Positions 7,460 through 14,806 of a DNA stretch of 21,480 nt are shown piece by piece (the first letter of the stretch is position 1; each line of letters opens with the position of its first letter). The DNA lies in the NCBI GenBank assembly GCA_030148625.1, contig JASBTC010000104.1:1-21480 (forward strand), in the 5' to 3' direction. Made by a program: the position numbers and the translations under genes. The notes beneath the pieces were generated by a model, which was not told the origin of the DNA, did not search any database, and saw only the letters and a list, made by a program, of their open reading frames with translations. This DNA comes from Sphingobium sp. (GTDB lineage: Bacteria; Pseudomonadota; Alphaproteobacteria; Sphingomonadales; Sphingomonadaceae).

Positions 7460-8046
7460 GCAGCCTGTTTCTCGCTTCGCAGATCTTCCTCTGGATCACC
7501 GTCGGCGTGCTCGGCGTGCTCGTCGCCGCGCTCGCCCGCCAGGTCGGCGTGCTCCACGAACGCATCGCCCCTGCCGGTGCGCTGACCCTGCATCAAAAGG
7601 TCAATGTCGGCGATGCCGGCCCCAGCATGACGCTGGCTGCGCTCGACGGCACGAAAGTGACGATCGGCGGCGTCCGTCCGGGCCGCAGCCAGCTGCTGTT
7701 CTTCCTCTCGCCCGATTGCCCGGTCTGCAAGACCCTGCTGCCGATCATCCGTTCGGCCAATGGCGCGGAGAATGACTGGCTCGACATCGTGCTGGCCAGC
7801 GACGGAGAGGCGGCCGCGCATCGCCGGCTGGTGATGGCGGAGAATCTCGCGGGCTTCCCCTATGTGCTTTCCGAAACGCTCGGCCGGCAATTGGGCGTGT
7901 CCAAGCTGCCTTATGCCGTGCTGCTGGATGAGAATGGCAAGATCGCGTCGCTCGGTCTCGTCAACAACCGTGAGCATCTGGAAAGCCTGTTCGAGGCCAA
8001 GGAGCGTGGTGTCGCCTCCATCCAGCAATATCTCGCACAACGCTGA
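7456..8046 (+). CDS. aauD: MauD/AauD-type thioredoxin-fold protein
   Basis: This 196-aa membrane-anchored thioredoxin-like protein has an N-terminal transmembrane anchor (about residues 8-27) and then a periplasmic thioredoxin domain. The redox motif is CPVC (Cys88, Cys91) in SPDCPVCKTLLP, and a likely cis-proline lies in SKLPYAVLLDENG. MauD/AauD proteins are needed to fold the small subunit by forming or shuffling its disulfides; mutants of the family lack active enzyme. ATG 7456 overlaps the previous stop by four bases and gives the normal family length; a longer upstream frame in the same phase is rejected. It lies 21 bp before the small-subunit gene. Confidence 0.93.
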   Translation: MSSLFLASQIFLWITVGVLGVLVAALARQVGVLHERIAPAGALTLHQKVNVGDAGPSMTLAALDGTKVTIGGVRPGRSQLLFFLSPDCPVCKTLLPIIRSANGAENDWLDIVLASDGEAAAHRRLVMAENLAGFPYVLSETLGRQLGVSKLPYAVLLDENGKIASLGLVNNREHLESLFEAKERGVASIQQYLAQR

Positions 8047-8067
8047 ACACCGGACAGGGGGATCACC

Positions 8068-8622
8068 ATGTCGCATCTCGACAGTTTCGCCGAACGGATG
8101 ACGCGCAAGGTCGCGCAGTCGACCTCGCGCCGCAGCCTGCTCACCCTGATCGGCGGTGCCATCACCGGCGCGGCGGTGATCCCCGTCCTCCCGGTCTCGC
8201 GCGCCCAGGCGCAGAGCCATGGCGGCGGCCCCAGCGGCATGGCGCCGCAGACCACGGGCAATCCGCAGGATCCCGGCGACCAGACCCAATGCGATTATTG
8301 GCGCTATTGCGCGATCGACGGCTTTCTGTGCAGCTGCTGCGGGGGATCGGCGAGCACTTGCCCGCCGGGCACCGAGATGTCGCCGATCACCTGGATCGGC
8401 ACCTGCCGCAACCCGGCCGACAACCGCGCCTATATCATCAGCTACAATGACTGCTGCGGCAAATCCTCGTGCGGGAACTGCCTGTGCAACCGCAATGACG
8501 GCGACCGGCCGATGGTGCGTCCGCAGGCGAACAACGACATCAACTGGTGCCTGGGCACCGAAAGCGCGATCTACAATTGCTCGACTGCGGTGATCCTCGG
8601 CGTGGCGGTTGACGAGAAATGA
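8068..8622 (+). CDS. aauA: Aromatic amine dehydrogenase small subunit, TTQ-bearing
   Basis: This is the 184-aa catalytic subunit of a TTQ amine dehydrogenase. A Tat-like signal (SRRSLL, residues 20-25) is followed by a hydrophobic stretch to about residue 47. The mature part has 14 cysteines. CDYWRYCAIDGFLCSCCGGS (75-94) is of the AADH type; methylamine dehydrogenase has DGNICDCSGG there and 12 cysteines. The cofactor tryptophans are Trp109 (SPITWIGTC) and Trp160 (NDINWC). The catalytic base is Asp128 (YNDCC), and Asp84, which takes part in TTQ formation, is present. These numbers equal those of the Alcaligenes faecalis enzyme as I recall it. Residue 172, Thr in characterised enzymes, is Ser here. 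A good ribosome-binding site (CAGGGGGAT) precedes ATG 8068. The sequence supports aromatic or bulky amines over methylamine but does not fix the substrate. Confidence 0.95.
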   Translation: MSHLDSFAERMTRKVAQSTSRRSLLTLIGGAITGAAVIPVLPVSRAQAQSHGGGPSGMAPQTTGNPQDPGDQTQCDYWRYCAIDGFLCSCCGGSASTCPPGTEMSPITWIGTCRNPADNRAYIISYNDCCGKSSCGNCLCNRNDGDRPMVRPQANNDINWCLGTESAIYNCSTAVILGVAVDEK

Positions 8623-9071
8623 TCCGCCGGTTCGCATTGCTGGGTCTTGCCGTGTTTGCCGCCCCCGCGGCCGCGCAGACGGCGGACGGCGCCGCGATCT
8701 ACAAGCGCTGCGCCGCCTGCCATCTCGCCACCGGCGCCGGCGTGCCGGGCGCCTTTCCGCCGCTGCGCGCAGATATCCGCGCGCTCGCGGCCAAGCCCGA
8801 CGGCCGCCGCTATCTGATACTGGTCGTGACCAAGGGCGTGTCCGGGCCGATCACGGTGGAGGGCAAGCCCTATCGCGGCGTGATGCCGGCGCAGGCAGGG
8901 CTGAGCGATCCCCAGATCGCCGCGGTGCTCAACCATGTGCTGGCAACCTCGGCCAAGGGCGGAACCGCCAAGCCCTTCACCGCCGCCGAGGTCGCGCAGG
9001 TCAAGGCGAGTGCCGCCGGTCTCACCCCCGCCGCTATCGGCAAGCTCAACGCGGCGCTGTCGGTCAAATGA
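8619..9071 (+). CDS. Mono-haem class I c-type cytochrome, likely amine dehydrogenase electron acceptor
   Basis: This is a 150-aa periplasmic cytochrome c. A signal peptide ends near residue 20 (AAPAAAQ). A single haem site, CAACH, lies at 31-35, and Met89 in RGVMPAQ, 54 residues after the haem His, is the expected distal ligand. The start overlaps the small-subunit stop by four bases (ATGA), implying coupled translation. In the characterised aau cluster, the gene right after aauA also encodes a small mono-haem cytochrome c. It most likely accepts electrons from reduced TTQ in place of the copper protein amicyanin or azurin. No cupredoxin gene is present in the window. Confidence 0.9.
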   Translation: MIRRFALLGLAVFAAPAAAQTADGAAIYKRCAACHLATGAGVPGAFPPLRADIRALAAKPDGRRYLILVVTKGVSGPITVEGKPYRGVMPAQAGLSDPQIAAVLNHVLATSAKGGTAKPFTAAEVAQVKASAAGLTPAAIGKLNAALSVK

Positions 9072-9526
9072 GATTTGCCGCCACCCTTGCGCTTTTTGCC
9101 GCCGGGGTGGCGGCAACCGGCGGCGTGGCGGCAGGCATCGCCATGCCCGGCGTCGAAAAGCCGGCACGCGCGCACAGCAACTGGATCCTCAAATGCCAGG
9201 GCTGCCACCGCGCCGATGCGACCGGCACACCGCAGACCACGCCGGCGATGGCGGGCATCATCGGCACTTTCCTGAAAACGCCCGAGGGCCGCGACTATCT
9301 GGCGCGCGTGCCCGGCGTGGCGAGCGCGGCGCTGCCCGACGCCGAGCTCGCCGAGCGTTTGTACTGGACGTTGCTGCGCGTCGATCCCGCGCACGTCCCC
9401 AAGGATTTCAAGCCCTACACGACCAAAGAGGTGGGGCAATTACGCAGCCGGCCGCTCCGGACCGAAGCTGCCGCGGTGCGCGCGCGCATCCTGGCCAGCC
9501 TCTCTTCCGGTGGAGGAACAGAATAA
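9068..9526 (+). CDS. Second mono-haem c-type cytochrome, atypical distal side
   Basis: This is a 152-aa secreted protein with a hydrophobic N-terminus (about residues 1-25) and one haem-binding site, CQGCH (43-47), in NWILKCQGCHRADATG. It overlaps the previous gene by ATGA. The only Met after the haem site is Met61, just 14 residues past the haem His, which is unusually close for a class I distal ligand. His109 and tyrosines 78, 99 and 117 are other candidates. The C-terminal third is helical and charged, with no second CxxCH, so it is not a complete MauG-like di-haem enzyme. It may be a second electron carrier or an accessory factor for the dehydrogenase; this is inference from position. Confidence 0.85.
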   Translation: MRFAATLALFAAGVAATGGVAAGIAMPGVEKPARAHSNWILKCQGCHRADATGTPQTTPAMAGIIGTFLKTPEGRDYLARVPGVASAALPDAELAERLYWTLLRVDPAHVPKDFKPYTTKEVGQLRSRPLRTEAAAVRARILASLSSGGGTE

Positions 9527-9541
9527 TAAGGGGAGAAGAGA

Positions 9542-11764
9542 ATGACGATATCCAGCCCGCGCCGCACCGTCGTGCGGTTCGCCGCCCTGCTGCTCGCCGG
9601 AAGCTCCGGCACAGCCATCGCGCAGGACGCAACACCTGCCCAAGCCGAACCGGCCCCCGTCGAAATGGGCGCCGATATCGTCGTCACCGCGCAGAAACGA
9701 ACGGAACGGCTTCAGGAAGTGCCGATCTCGATTTCGGCGATCGCCGGCGACGCGCTCCAGAAACAGCGCGTCACCCAGGCCGACGAGCTCGTCAGCAAGA
9801 TCCCCAATCTCCAGCTCACCTCCACCGTCGGCGACAACACGCCGATCTTCGCGCTGCGCGGCGTCTCCATGTCCGATTACAGCCTCAACCAGGCGAGCCC
9901 GGTCGCGACCTATTATGACGAAGTCTATAAGGGCAATTTCGCATTCCTCGGCGTCGCGATGTTCGATCTCGAGCGTGTCGAGGTGCTGCGCGGACCACAG
10001 GGCACGCTCTACGGCAAGAACACCACGGGTGGCGCGGTCAATCTGATCAGCCGCGCGCCGCGGCTCGGCGAGACCGACGGCTATTTCAACCTCGGTTACG
10101 GCAATTACAATCGCATGGAGATGAACGGCGCGGTCAACGTGCCGCTGGGCGATATCGCGGCGGCGCGCGTCGCCGTCACCGTCGCGCGTGCCGATGGCTG
10201 GTTCAAGAACCAGCTGCCCGGCCAGCCCGACCTGGCGGGCGTACGCGAATATGGCGTGCGCGGATCCTTGCTGCTCGAACCGTCGGACAGCGTGCGTTTC
10301 GTGCTGCGCGCATCGACCAGCTATCAGAATCCGCGCAATTACGGCATTTATGCCCAGCCCGAAGCAATCAACCGGCCAGGCCTCGGCCGTCGCCAGATCG
10401 AGGCGAACGTCACCGACCGGCGCCATGCCCGCACCTATTCGGTGGCGCTCACCAGCACATTCGATGTCGGCGATGCGCTTGCGATCACCAGCGTGACCTC
10501 ATGGGACAAAGGGAGTCTGCGTTTCTACGAGGATACCGACGGCACCGCGACCGAACTGCTCGAAATCCCCTATGCCGACCGTGCGACCCAGTTCGCGCAG
10601 GATCTGCGCCTGACCAGCGATTTCGACGGGCCGTTCAACTTCATCCTCGGCGCCTATTTCAACCGCGAAAAGGTCTATAACGAAACCACGTTCGAGATCG
10701 GCAAGGACATCGACTCCGATGGCCTGCCCGGCGTCACCGACCAGGATTGCGCGATCGGCCTGCCGCTCGGTTGCCTGTTCCGCAACAGCTTCGATCAGTT
10801 GAAGAAAAGCTATGCGCTCTATTCGGATATGAGCTTCGAGATCAGCGATGCGCTCAAGCTGCGCGGCGGCCTGCGCTATACCAAGGACAAGGGATCGCAG
10901 ACCAATTTCGAATCCAACGCGCTCGGCCCCAACGGCGTGCTGGTGGTCAACCTGATCCCGCCATCGTCGCTGCGCTACAGCACCAACAACCTCTCCGGAA
11001 AGATCGGCTTCGACTACAAGATCGATCGCGACGCGCTGATCTACGCCAATTACAGCCGCGGCTATCGCGCGCCGAGCTTCAATGCCCAGGCCTTCTTCGA
11101 TCCGTCGGAACTCTCGATCGCCAAGGCGGAAAAGATCGACGCGTTCGAGCTGGGCGCCAAGACCCAGTTCGCCGATCGCCGGATCACGCTCAACGCCGCA
11201 GTGTTCCACTACAGCTACAGCAACCAGCAATTCATCAATGTCGATCCGGCGACCGCCGCGCAGACATTGCTCAACATCCCGAGCTCGCGGATCATGGGCG
11301 GCGAAGCCGAACTGACTGCACGGGCGAGCGACATGCTGACCTTGCGCGCAGGCATCGGCATCCTCGACACCAAGATCAAGCGCGGCATCGTCAGCGGCGT
11401 CGACGTGGCGGGCAACAAGCTGTCCAATGCCCCGTCCTTCACCTTCGCCGGCGGTGTCGATGCGACGGTGGTCGACGGCCCGAGCGGCAAGTTCAGCCTT
11501 CACGGCGATATGAGCTATGCCACCAGCCAATATTTCGAAGTGCTCAACGTCCCCCGGCTGAAGCAGGGCGCCTATGCGCTGCTATCGGGCCACATCGACT
11601 GGGAATCGGCAGACGGGCGATGGAATGCGTCGATCTGGGGTAAGAATCTGACCAACAAATTCTACTTCACCTCGCGCGTCGACCTGCTCGCGGGCTTCGG
11701 TTTCGACTATAACCACGTCGGAACGCCGCGGACCTACGGCATCAGCGTCGGAACGCGATTCTGA
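9542..11764 (+). CDS. TonB-dependent outer-membrane receptor
   Basis: This 740-aa receptor should import the operon's substrate through the outer membrane using TonB energy. A signal peptide covers about residues 1-27 (TAIAQD). A TonB-box-like segment DIVVTAQKR (about 45-53) and a plug domain (about 55-170, with VEVLRGPQGTLYGKNTTGG) follow. The remainder is a beta-barrel ending in an aromatic residue (GISVGTRF), as needed for barrel insertion. One predicted outer loop has an acidic DIDSDG segment (389-394) and a close Cys pair (Cys403, Cys411). GGGGAGAAGAG precedes ATG 9542, 15 bp after the second cytochrome. Placement inside an amine dehydrogenase operon suggests an amine ligand too large or too dilute for porins. 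Confidence 0.93.
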   Translation: MTISSPRRTVVRFAALLLAGSSGTAIAQDATPAQAEPAPVEMGADIVVTAQKRTERLQEVPISISAIAGDALQKQRVTQADELVSKIPNLQLTSTVGDNTPIFALRGVSMSDYSLNQASPVATYYDEVYKGNFAFLGVAMFDLERVEVLRGPQGTLYGKNTTGGAVNLISRAPRLGETDGYFNLGYGNYNRMEMNGAVNVPLGDIAAARVAVTVARADGWFKNQLPGQPDLAGVREYGVRGSLLLEPSDSVRFVLRASTSYQNPRNYGIYAQPEAINRPGLGRRQIEANVTDRRHARTYSVALTSTFDVGDALAITSVTSWDKGSLRFYEDTDGTATELLEIPYADRATQFAQDLRLTSDFDGPFNFILGAYFNREKVYNETTFEIGKDIDSDGLPGVTDQDCAIGLPLGCLFRNSFDQLKKSYALYSDMSFEISDALKLRGGLRYTKDKGSQTNFESNALGPNGVLVVNLIPPSSLRYSTNNLSGKIGFDYKIDRDALIYANYSRGYRAPSFNAQAFFDPSELSIAKAEKIDAFELGAKTQFADRRITLNAAVFHYSYSNQQFINVDPATAAQTLLNIPSSRIMGGEAELTARASDMLTLRAGIGILDTKIKRGIVSGVDVAGNKLSNAPSFTFAGGVDATVVDGPSGKFSLHGDMSYATSQYFEVLNVPRLKQGAYALLSGHIDWESADGRWNASIWGKNLTNKFYFTSRVDLLAGFGFDYNHVGTPRTYGISVGTRF

Positions 11765-11766
11765 CC

Positions 11767-11814
11767 ATGACGAAAAACAAGGCGGTGAAGCCGCCCGCAA
11801 GGAGAGCGATATGA
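11767..11814 (+). other. Possible 15-codon mini-ORF coupled to the aldehyde dehydrogenase start
   Basis: ATG 11767 opens a 15-residue basic frame, MTKNKAVKPPARRAI, whose TGA (11812-11814) overlaps the aldehyde dehydrogenase ATG 11811 in the ATGA arrangement used between other genes of this operon. It contains a hairpin, GGCGG-TGAAG-CCGCC (11781-11795), and the ribosome-binding site AAGGAGA (11799-11805) of the next gene. No clear ribosome-binding site precedes the mini-ORF, so chance is a real possibility. Confidence 0.2.
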
Positions 11815-13214
11815 CCGGATACAAGCTGCTGATCGGCGGCGCGCTCGTCGATGGCGACATGACCATGGACGTGCTCAATCCCGCGACCGAGGCCGTGCTC
11901 GCCACCTGCCCGCGCGCGTCCGAGGCACAGCTCGACGCCGCGGTCGCCGCGGCCAAGGCCGCCTTTCCCGCATGGGCCGCCACACCGATCACCGAGCGTC
12001 GGGCGCTGCTGCTCAAGCTTGCCGATGGATTACAGGCGCGCGCGCCTGAATTCGCCCGGCTGCTGACGCAGGAACAGGGCAAGCCGCTGCCCGAGGCGAC
12101 GGCGGAGATCGCCTATACCGAAGCCTTCATCCGTCATCTCGCCACGCTCGAACTCGAAGAGAAATTGATCGAGGACGGCGACAGCCGCCGCGTCCAGATG
12201 AAGCGCAAGCCGCTGGGCGTCGTCGGCGCGATCATCCCGTGGAATTTCCCGGTGCTGATCGTCGCGTTCAAACTGCCGCTGGCGCTGCTTGCGGGCAACA
12301 CCATCGTCGTGAAGCCCGCGCCGACGACGCCGCTCACCACATTGCTGCTGGGCGAACTCTGCGCGGAGATCTTCCCGGCCGGCGTGGTCAACATCGTCAC
12401 CGATCAGAACGACCTGGGCGCGCGGCTGACCAGCCATCCCGATGTCGCCAAGGTCTCGTTCACCGGATCGACCGAAACCGGCAAGAAAGTGATGGCGAGC
12501 GCCGCCGCCTCGATCAAGCGGATCACGCTGGAGCTGGGCGGCAACGACGCGGCGATCGTGCTGCCCGATGCCGACCCCGCCAAGGCGGCGCCCGGCATCT
12601 TCGGCGGCGCCTTCCTCAACGCGGGGCAGGTCTGCCTGGCGATCAAGCGCGTCTACGTCCATGACGACATCTATGACGAGATGTGCGCGGCGCTGGCCAA
12701 GCTTGCCGAAGCGGCGGTGGTCGATGACGGGCTGCTGCAGGGCGCGCAGATCGGTCCGCTCCAGAACAAGGCGCAATATGAGAAAGTGAAGACCTTCATC
12801 GACGATGCGCGCGCCAACGGCAACATCATCGCCGGCGGCACCGTGGATGATCGACCCGGCTATTTCATCCGCCCCACCATCGTCCGCGATATCTCCGACG
12901 GGACGATGCTGGTCGATGAGGAGCAGTTCGGCCCGGTGCTTCCCGTCATCCGCTTCTCCGACGCCGAGGACGCGCTGGCCCGCGCCAATGCCTCGCCCTG
13001 GGGGTTGGGCGGATCGGTCTGGTCGGGCGACCGAGACACCGCCTATGACCTGGCCGAGCGGATGGAAGCCGGTACGGTCTGGATCAACAAGCATCTCGAT
13101 TTCGGCCCCAACATCCCGTTCGGCGGCGCCAAGCAGTCGGGCATCGGCGTCGAGTTCGCCGAAGAAGGCTTGGCCGAATTCACGCAGATCCGGGTGATCA
13201 ACGAGGCCAAATGA
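11811..13214 (+). CDS. NAD(P)-dependent aldehyde dehydrogenase
   Basis: This 467-aa cytosolic enzyme of the aldehyde dehydrogenase superfamily oxidises an aldehyde to the acid. Key residues are visible: PWN (143-145) and Lys168 (VVKPA) for cofactor binding, FTGSTETGKKV (217-227) in the Rossmann region, general base Glu241 in ELGG, catalytic Cys275 in NAGQVC, and Glu371 in EEQFGPVLP. The length is normal and AAGGAGA precedes ATG 11811. Its stop overlaps the next start by four bases. In context it should use the aldehyde released by the periplasmic amine dehydrogenase after it enters the cytosol. Exact specificity, such as arylacetaldehyde, is not readable from the sequence. Confidence 0.94.
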   Translation: MTGYKLLIGGALVDGDMTMDVLNPATEAVLATCPRASEAQLDAAVAAAKAAFPAWAATPITERRALLLKLADGLQARAPEFARLLTQEQGKPLPEATAEIAYTEAFIRHLATLELEEKLIEDGDSRRVQMKRKPLGVVGAIIPWNFPVLIVAFKLPLALLAGNTIVVKPAPTTPLTTLLLGELCAEIFPAGVVNIVTDQNDLGARLTSHPDVAKVSFTGSTETGKKVMASAAASIKRITLELGGNDAAIVLPDADPAKAAPGIFGGAFLNAGQVCLAIKRVYVHDDIYDEMCAALAKLAEAAVVDDGLLQGAQIGPLQNKAQYEKVKTFIDDARANGNIIAGGTVDDRPGYFIRPTIVRDISDGTMLVDEEQFGPVLPVIRFSDAEDALARANASPWGLGGSVWSGDRDTAYDLAERMEAGTVWINKHLDFGPNIPFGGAKQSGIGVEFAEEGLAEFTQIRVINEAK

Positions 13215-14806
13215 CCGACGATCATTTCAACTGGGCCCCGCCCGCGCGATACAATTTCGCGCGGGACGAGATCGGCCGCCTCGCCGCCGAACGGCCCGAC
13301 GACCGCGTCTTGCTGTGGACCGACGCCAGCGGCACGCTGATCGACCGCAGCTTCGCCGAGCTGGCCGGCCATGCCGCGCACGCGGCGGCGGTGCTGGCGG
13401 GTGCGGGCGTGAAGCGCGGCGATACCGTGCTGATCCTGCTGTCGCGCGAGATCGAATGGTGGGAATTGATGCTGGGCTGCCTGGCATTGGGCGCGATCGC
13501 CTCGCCCGGCACGATCCAGCTCAGCGCCAAGGACATCGCCTATCGTCGAGATGCGGCGCAGGCGACATGCGTGATCGCGGGCGGCGATATCGCAGAGCGG
13601 GTGGAGACTGCGCTCGCAGGCCAGCCTGTGGTGCTGATCCATATCGGCGGCCCGCGTGAAGGCTGGCGCGATTATGGCGCCGAAAAGCAGGCCGCAGCGC
13701 CGCTCGCCGAAATCGCCGACACCGCATTCGGCGAGGACGCGCTCTGCTATTTCACCAGCGGCACGACCGGCCAGCCCAAGATGACGATCCACGGCCATGG
13801 CTATGCGCTCGCGCACCAGATCACGGGCCGCTACTGGCTCGACCTGAAACCCGGCGACCTTCACTGGAATCTCTCGGATACCGGCTGGGCGAAGGCCGCG
13901 TGGAGCAGCCTGTTCGCGCCCTGGCTGATGGGGGCCGCGATCTTCGTCAACCATGCGCCCGGCTTCGATCCGGCGGCAACGCTCGACCTGCTGGTACGTT
14001 TTCCGATCACCACGCTCTGCGCGCCCCCGACGGCGTACCGCATGTTCGTGCGCGCCGACCTTGCCGGCCGCGCATTCCCGGCGCTGCGTCATTGCGTCAG
14101 CGCAGGCGAGCCTCTCAATCCCGAAGTGATCGATCTGTGGAAGGCCGCGACCGGGCTCGATATCCATGACGGCTATGGCCAGACCGAAACGGTGTTGCTG
14201 TGCTGCAACCGCCCGGGCGCGTCGCGGATCGGCGCGATGGGCCGCCCTGCCCCCGGCATCGATCTGGCGGTGATCGACGAGAATGGCGTTCCCGCAGCGC
14301 CGGGCGCGGAAGGCGATGTCGCGCTGCGCACCGGCGACGCCCGCCCCCCCGGCCTGTTCACCGGCTATCGTGGCGAGCCCGAACGCACCGCCGGCGTTTT
14401 CCGTGACGGCTGGTATCTGACCGGTGACCGCGCCACCGTCGACGCGGACGGCTTCTTCTGGTTCGTCGGCCGCGCCGACGACGTCATCCTATCCGCCGGC
14501 TACCGGATCGGCCCGTTCGAGGTGGAAAGCGCCTTGTTCGAGCATCCAGCCGTCGCCGAAAGCGCGGTGGTCGCCAGCCCCGATCCGACGCGCGGCGAAG
14601 TGGTGAAGGCGTTCGTCGTGCTCGCCGCCGGCCATTCGGGATCGGACGCGCTGGCCGCCGAGCTTCAGAGTCATGTGAAAGCGACAACCGCCCCCTATAA
14701 ATATCCGCGCAAAATCGAGTTCGTCGGGAGCTTGCCCAAAACGGTCAGCGGAAAGATAAGACGGAAGGAACTGCGCGAACAGGAATGGGCCAAGACCGAA
14801 ACATGA
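13211..14806 (+). CDS. AMP-forming acyl-CoA synthetase, medium-chain/aryl-acid (ACSM-like)
   Basis: This 531-aa ligase activates a carboxylic acid with ATP to an acyl-adenylate and then the CoA thioester. Motifs of the ANL superfamily are intact: the phosphate loop TSGTTGQPK (182-190), YGQTE (322-326), the GWYLTGDRA hinge-region segment (400-408), and the catalytic C-terminal Lys515 in SGKIRR. Segments such as [19 protein letters not shown] and [16 protein letters not shown] are typical of acetyl/medium-chain ACSM-type enzymes, some of which accept aromatic acids such as benzoate or arylpropionates. The start ATG 13211 overlaps the aldehyde dehydrogenase stop, and the end overlaps the next ligase. 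It is predicted to activate the acid made by the preceding enzyme. Confidence 0.92.
   Translation: MTDDHFNWAPPARYNFARDEIGRLAAERPDDRVLLWTDASGTLIDRSFAELAGHAAHAAAVLAGAGVKRGDTVLILLSREIEWWELMLGCLALGAIASPGTIQLSAKDIAYRRDAAQATCVIAGGDIAERVETALAGQPVVLIHIGGPREGWRDYGAEKQAAAPLAEIADTAFGEDALCYFTSGTTGQPKMTIHGHGYALAHQITGRYWLDLKPGDLHWNLSDTGWAKAAWSSLFAPWLMGAAIFVNHAPGFDPAATLDLLVRFPITTLCAPPTAYRMFVRADLAGRAFPALRHCVSAGEPLNPEVIDLWKAATGLDIHDGYGQTETVLLCCNRPGASRIGAMGRPAPGIDLAVIDENGVPAAPGAEGDVALRTGDARPPGLFTGYRGEPERTAGVFRDGWYLTGDRATVDADGFFWFVGRADDVILSAGYRIGPFEVESALFEHPAVAESAVVASPDPTRGEVVKAFVVLAAGHSGSDALAAELQSHVKATTAPYKYPRKIEFVGSLPKTVSGKIRRKELREQEWAKTET

Noticed and set aside
7243..8046. Longer reading frame for the MauD-like protein starting inside the MauE-like gene
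   Set aside because: The extra residues are Arg/Pro-rich and unlike MauD; ATG 7456 gives the membrane anchor and the standard ATGA overlap.
8068..8622. Methylamine dehydrogenase small subunit (mauA)
   Set aside because: The DGFLCSCCGG segment, 14 rather than 12 cysteines, and Trp109/Trp160 numbering fit the aromatic amine dehydrogenase type better.
8609..9526. A single 305-residue frame spanning both cytochromes as a di-haem fusion
   Set aside because: Its first half is out of frame with the first CxxCH cytochrome (8619-9071); the two are separate genes overlapping by ATGA, so there is no di-haem fusion.
9440..10426. Long minus-strand frame opposite the TonB receptor
   Set aside because: No recognisable motifs; the plus-strand receptor has a signal peptide, plug and barrel signatures and a proper ribosome-binding site.
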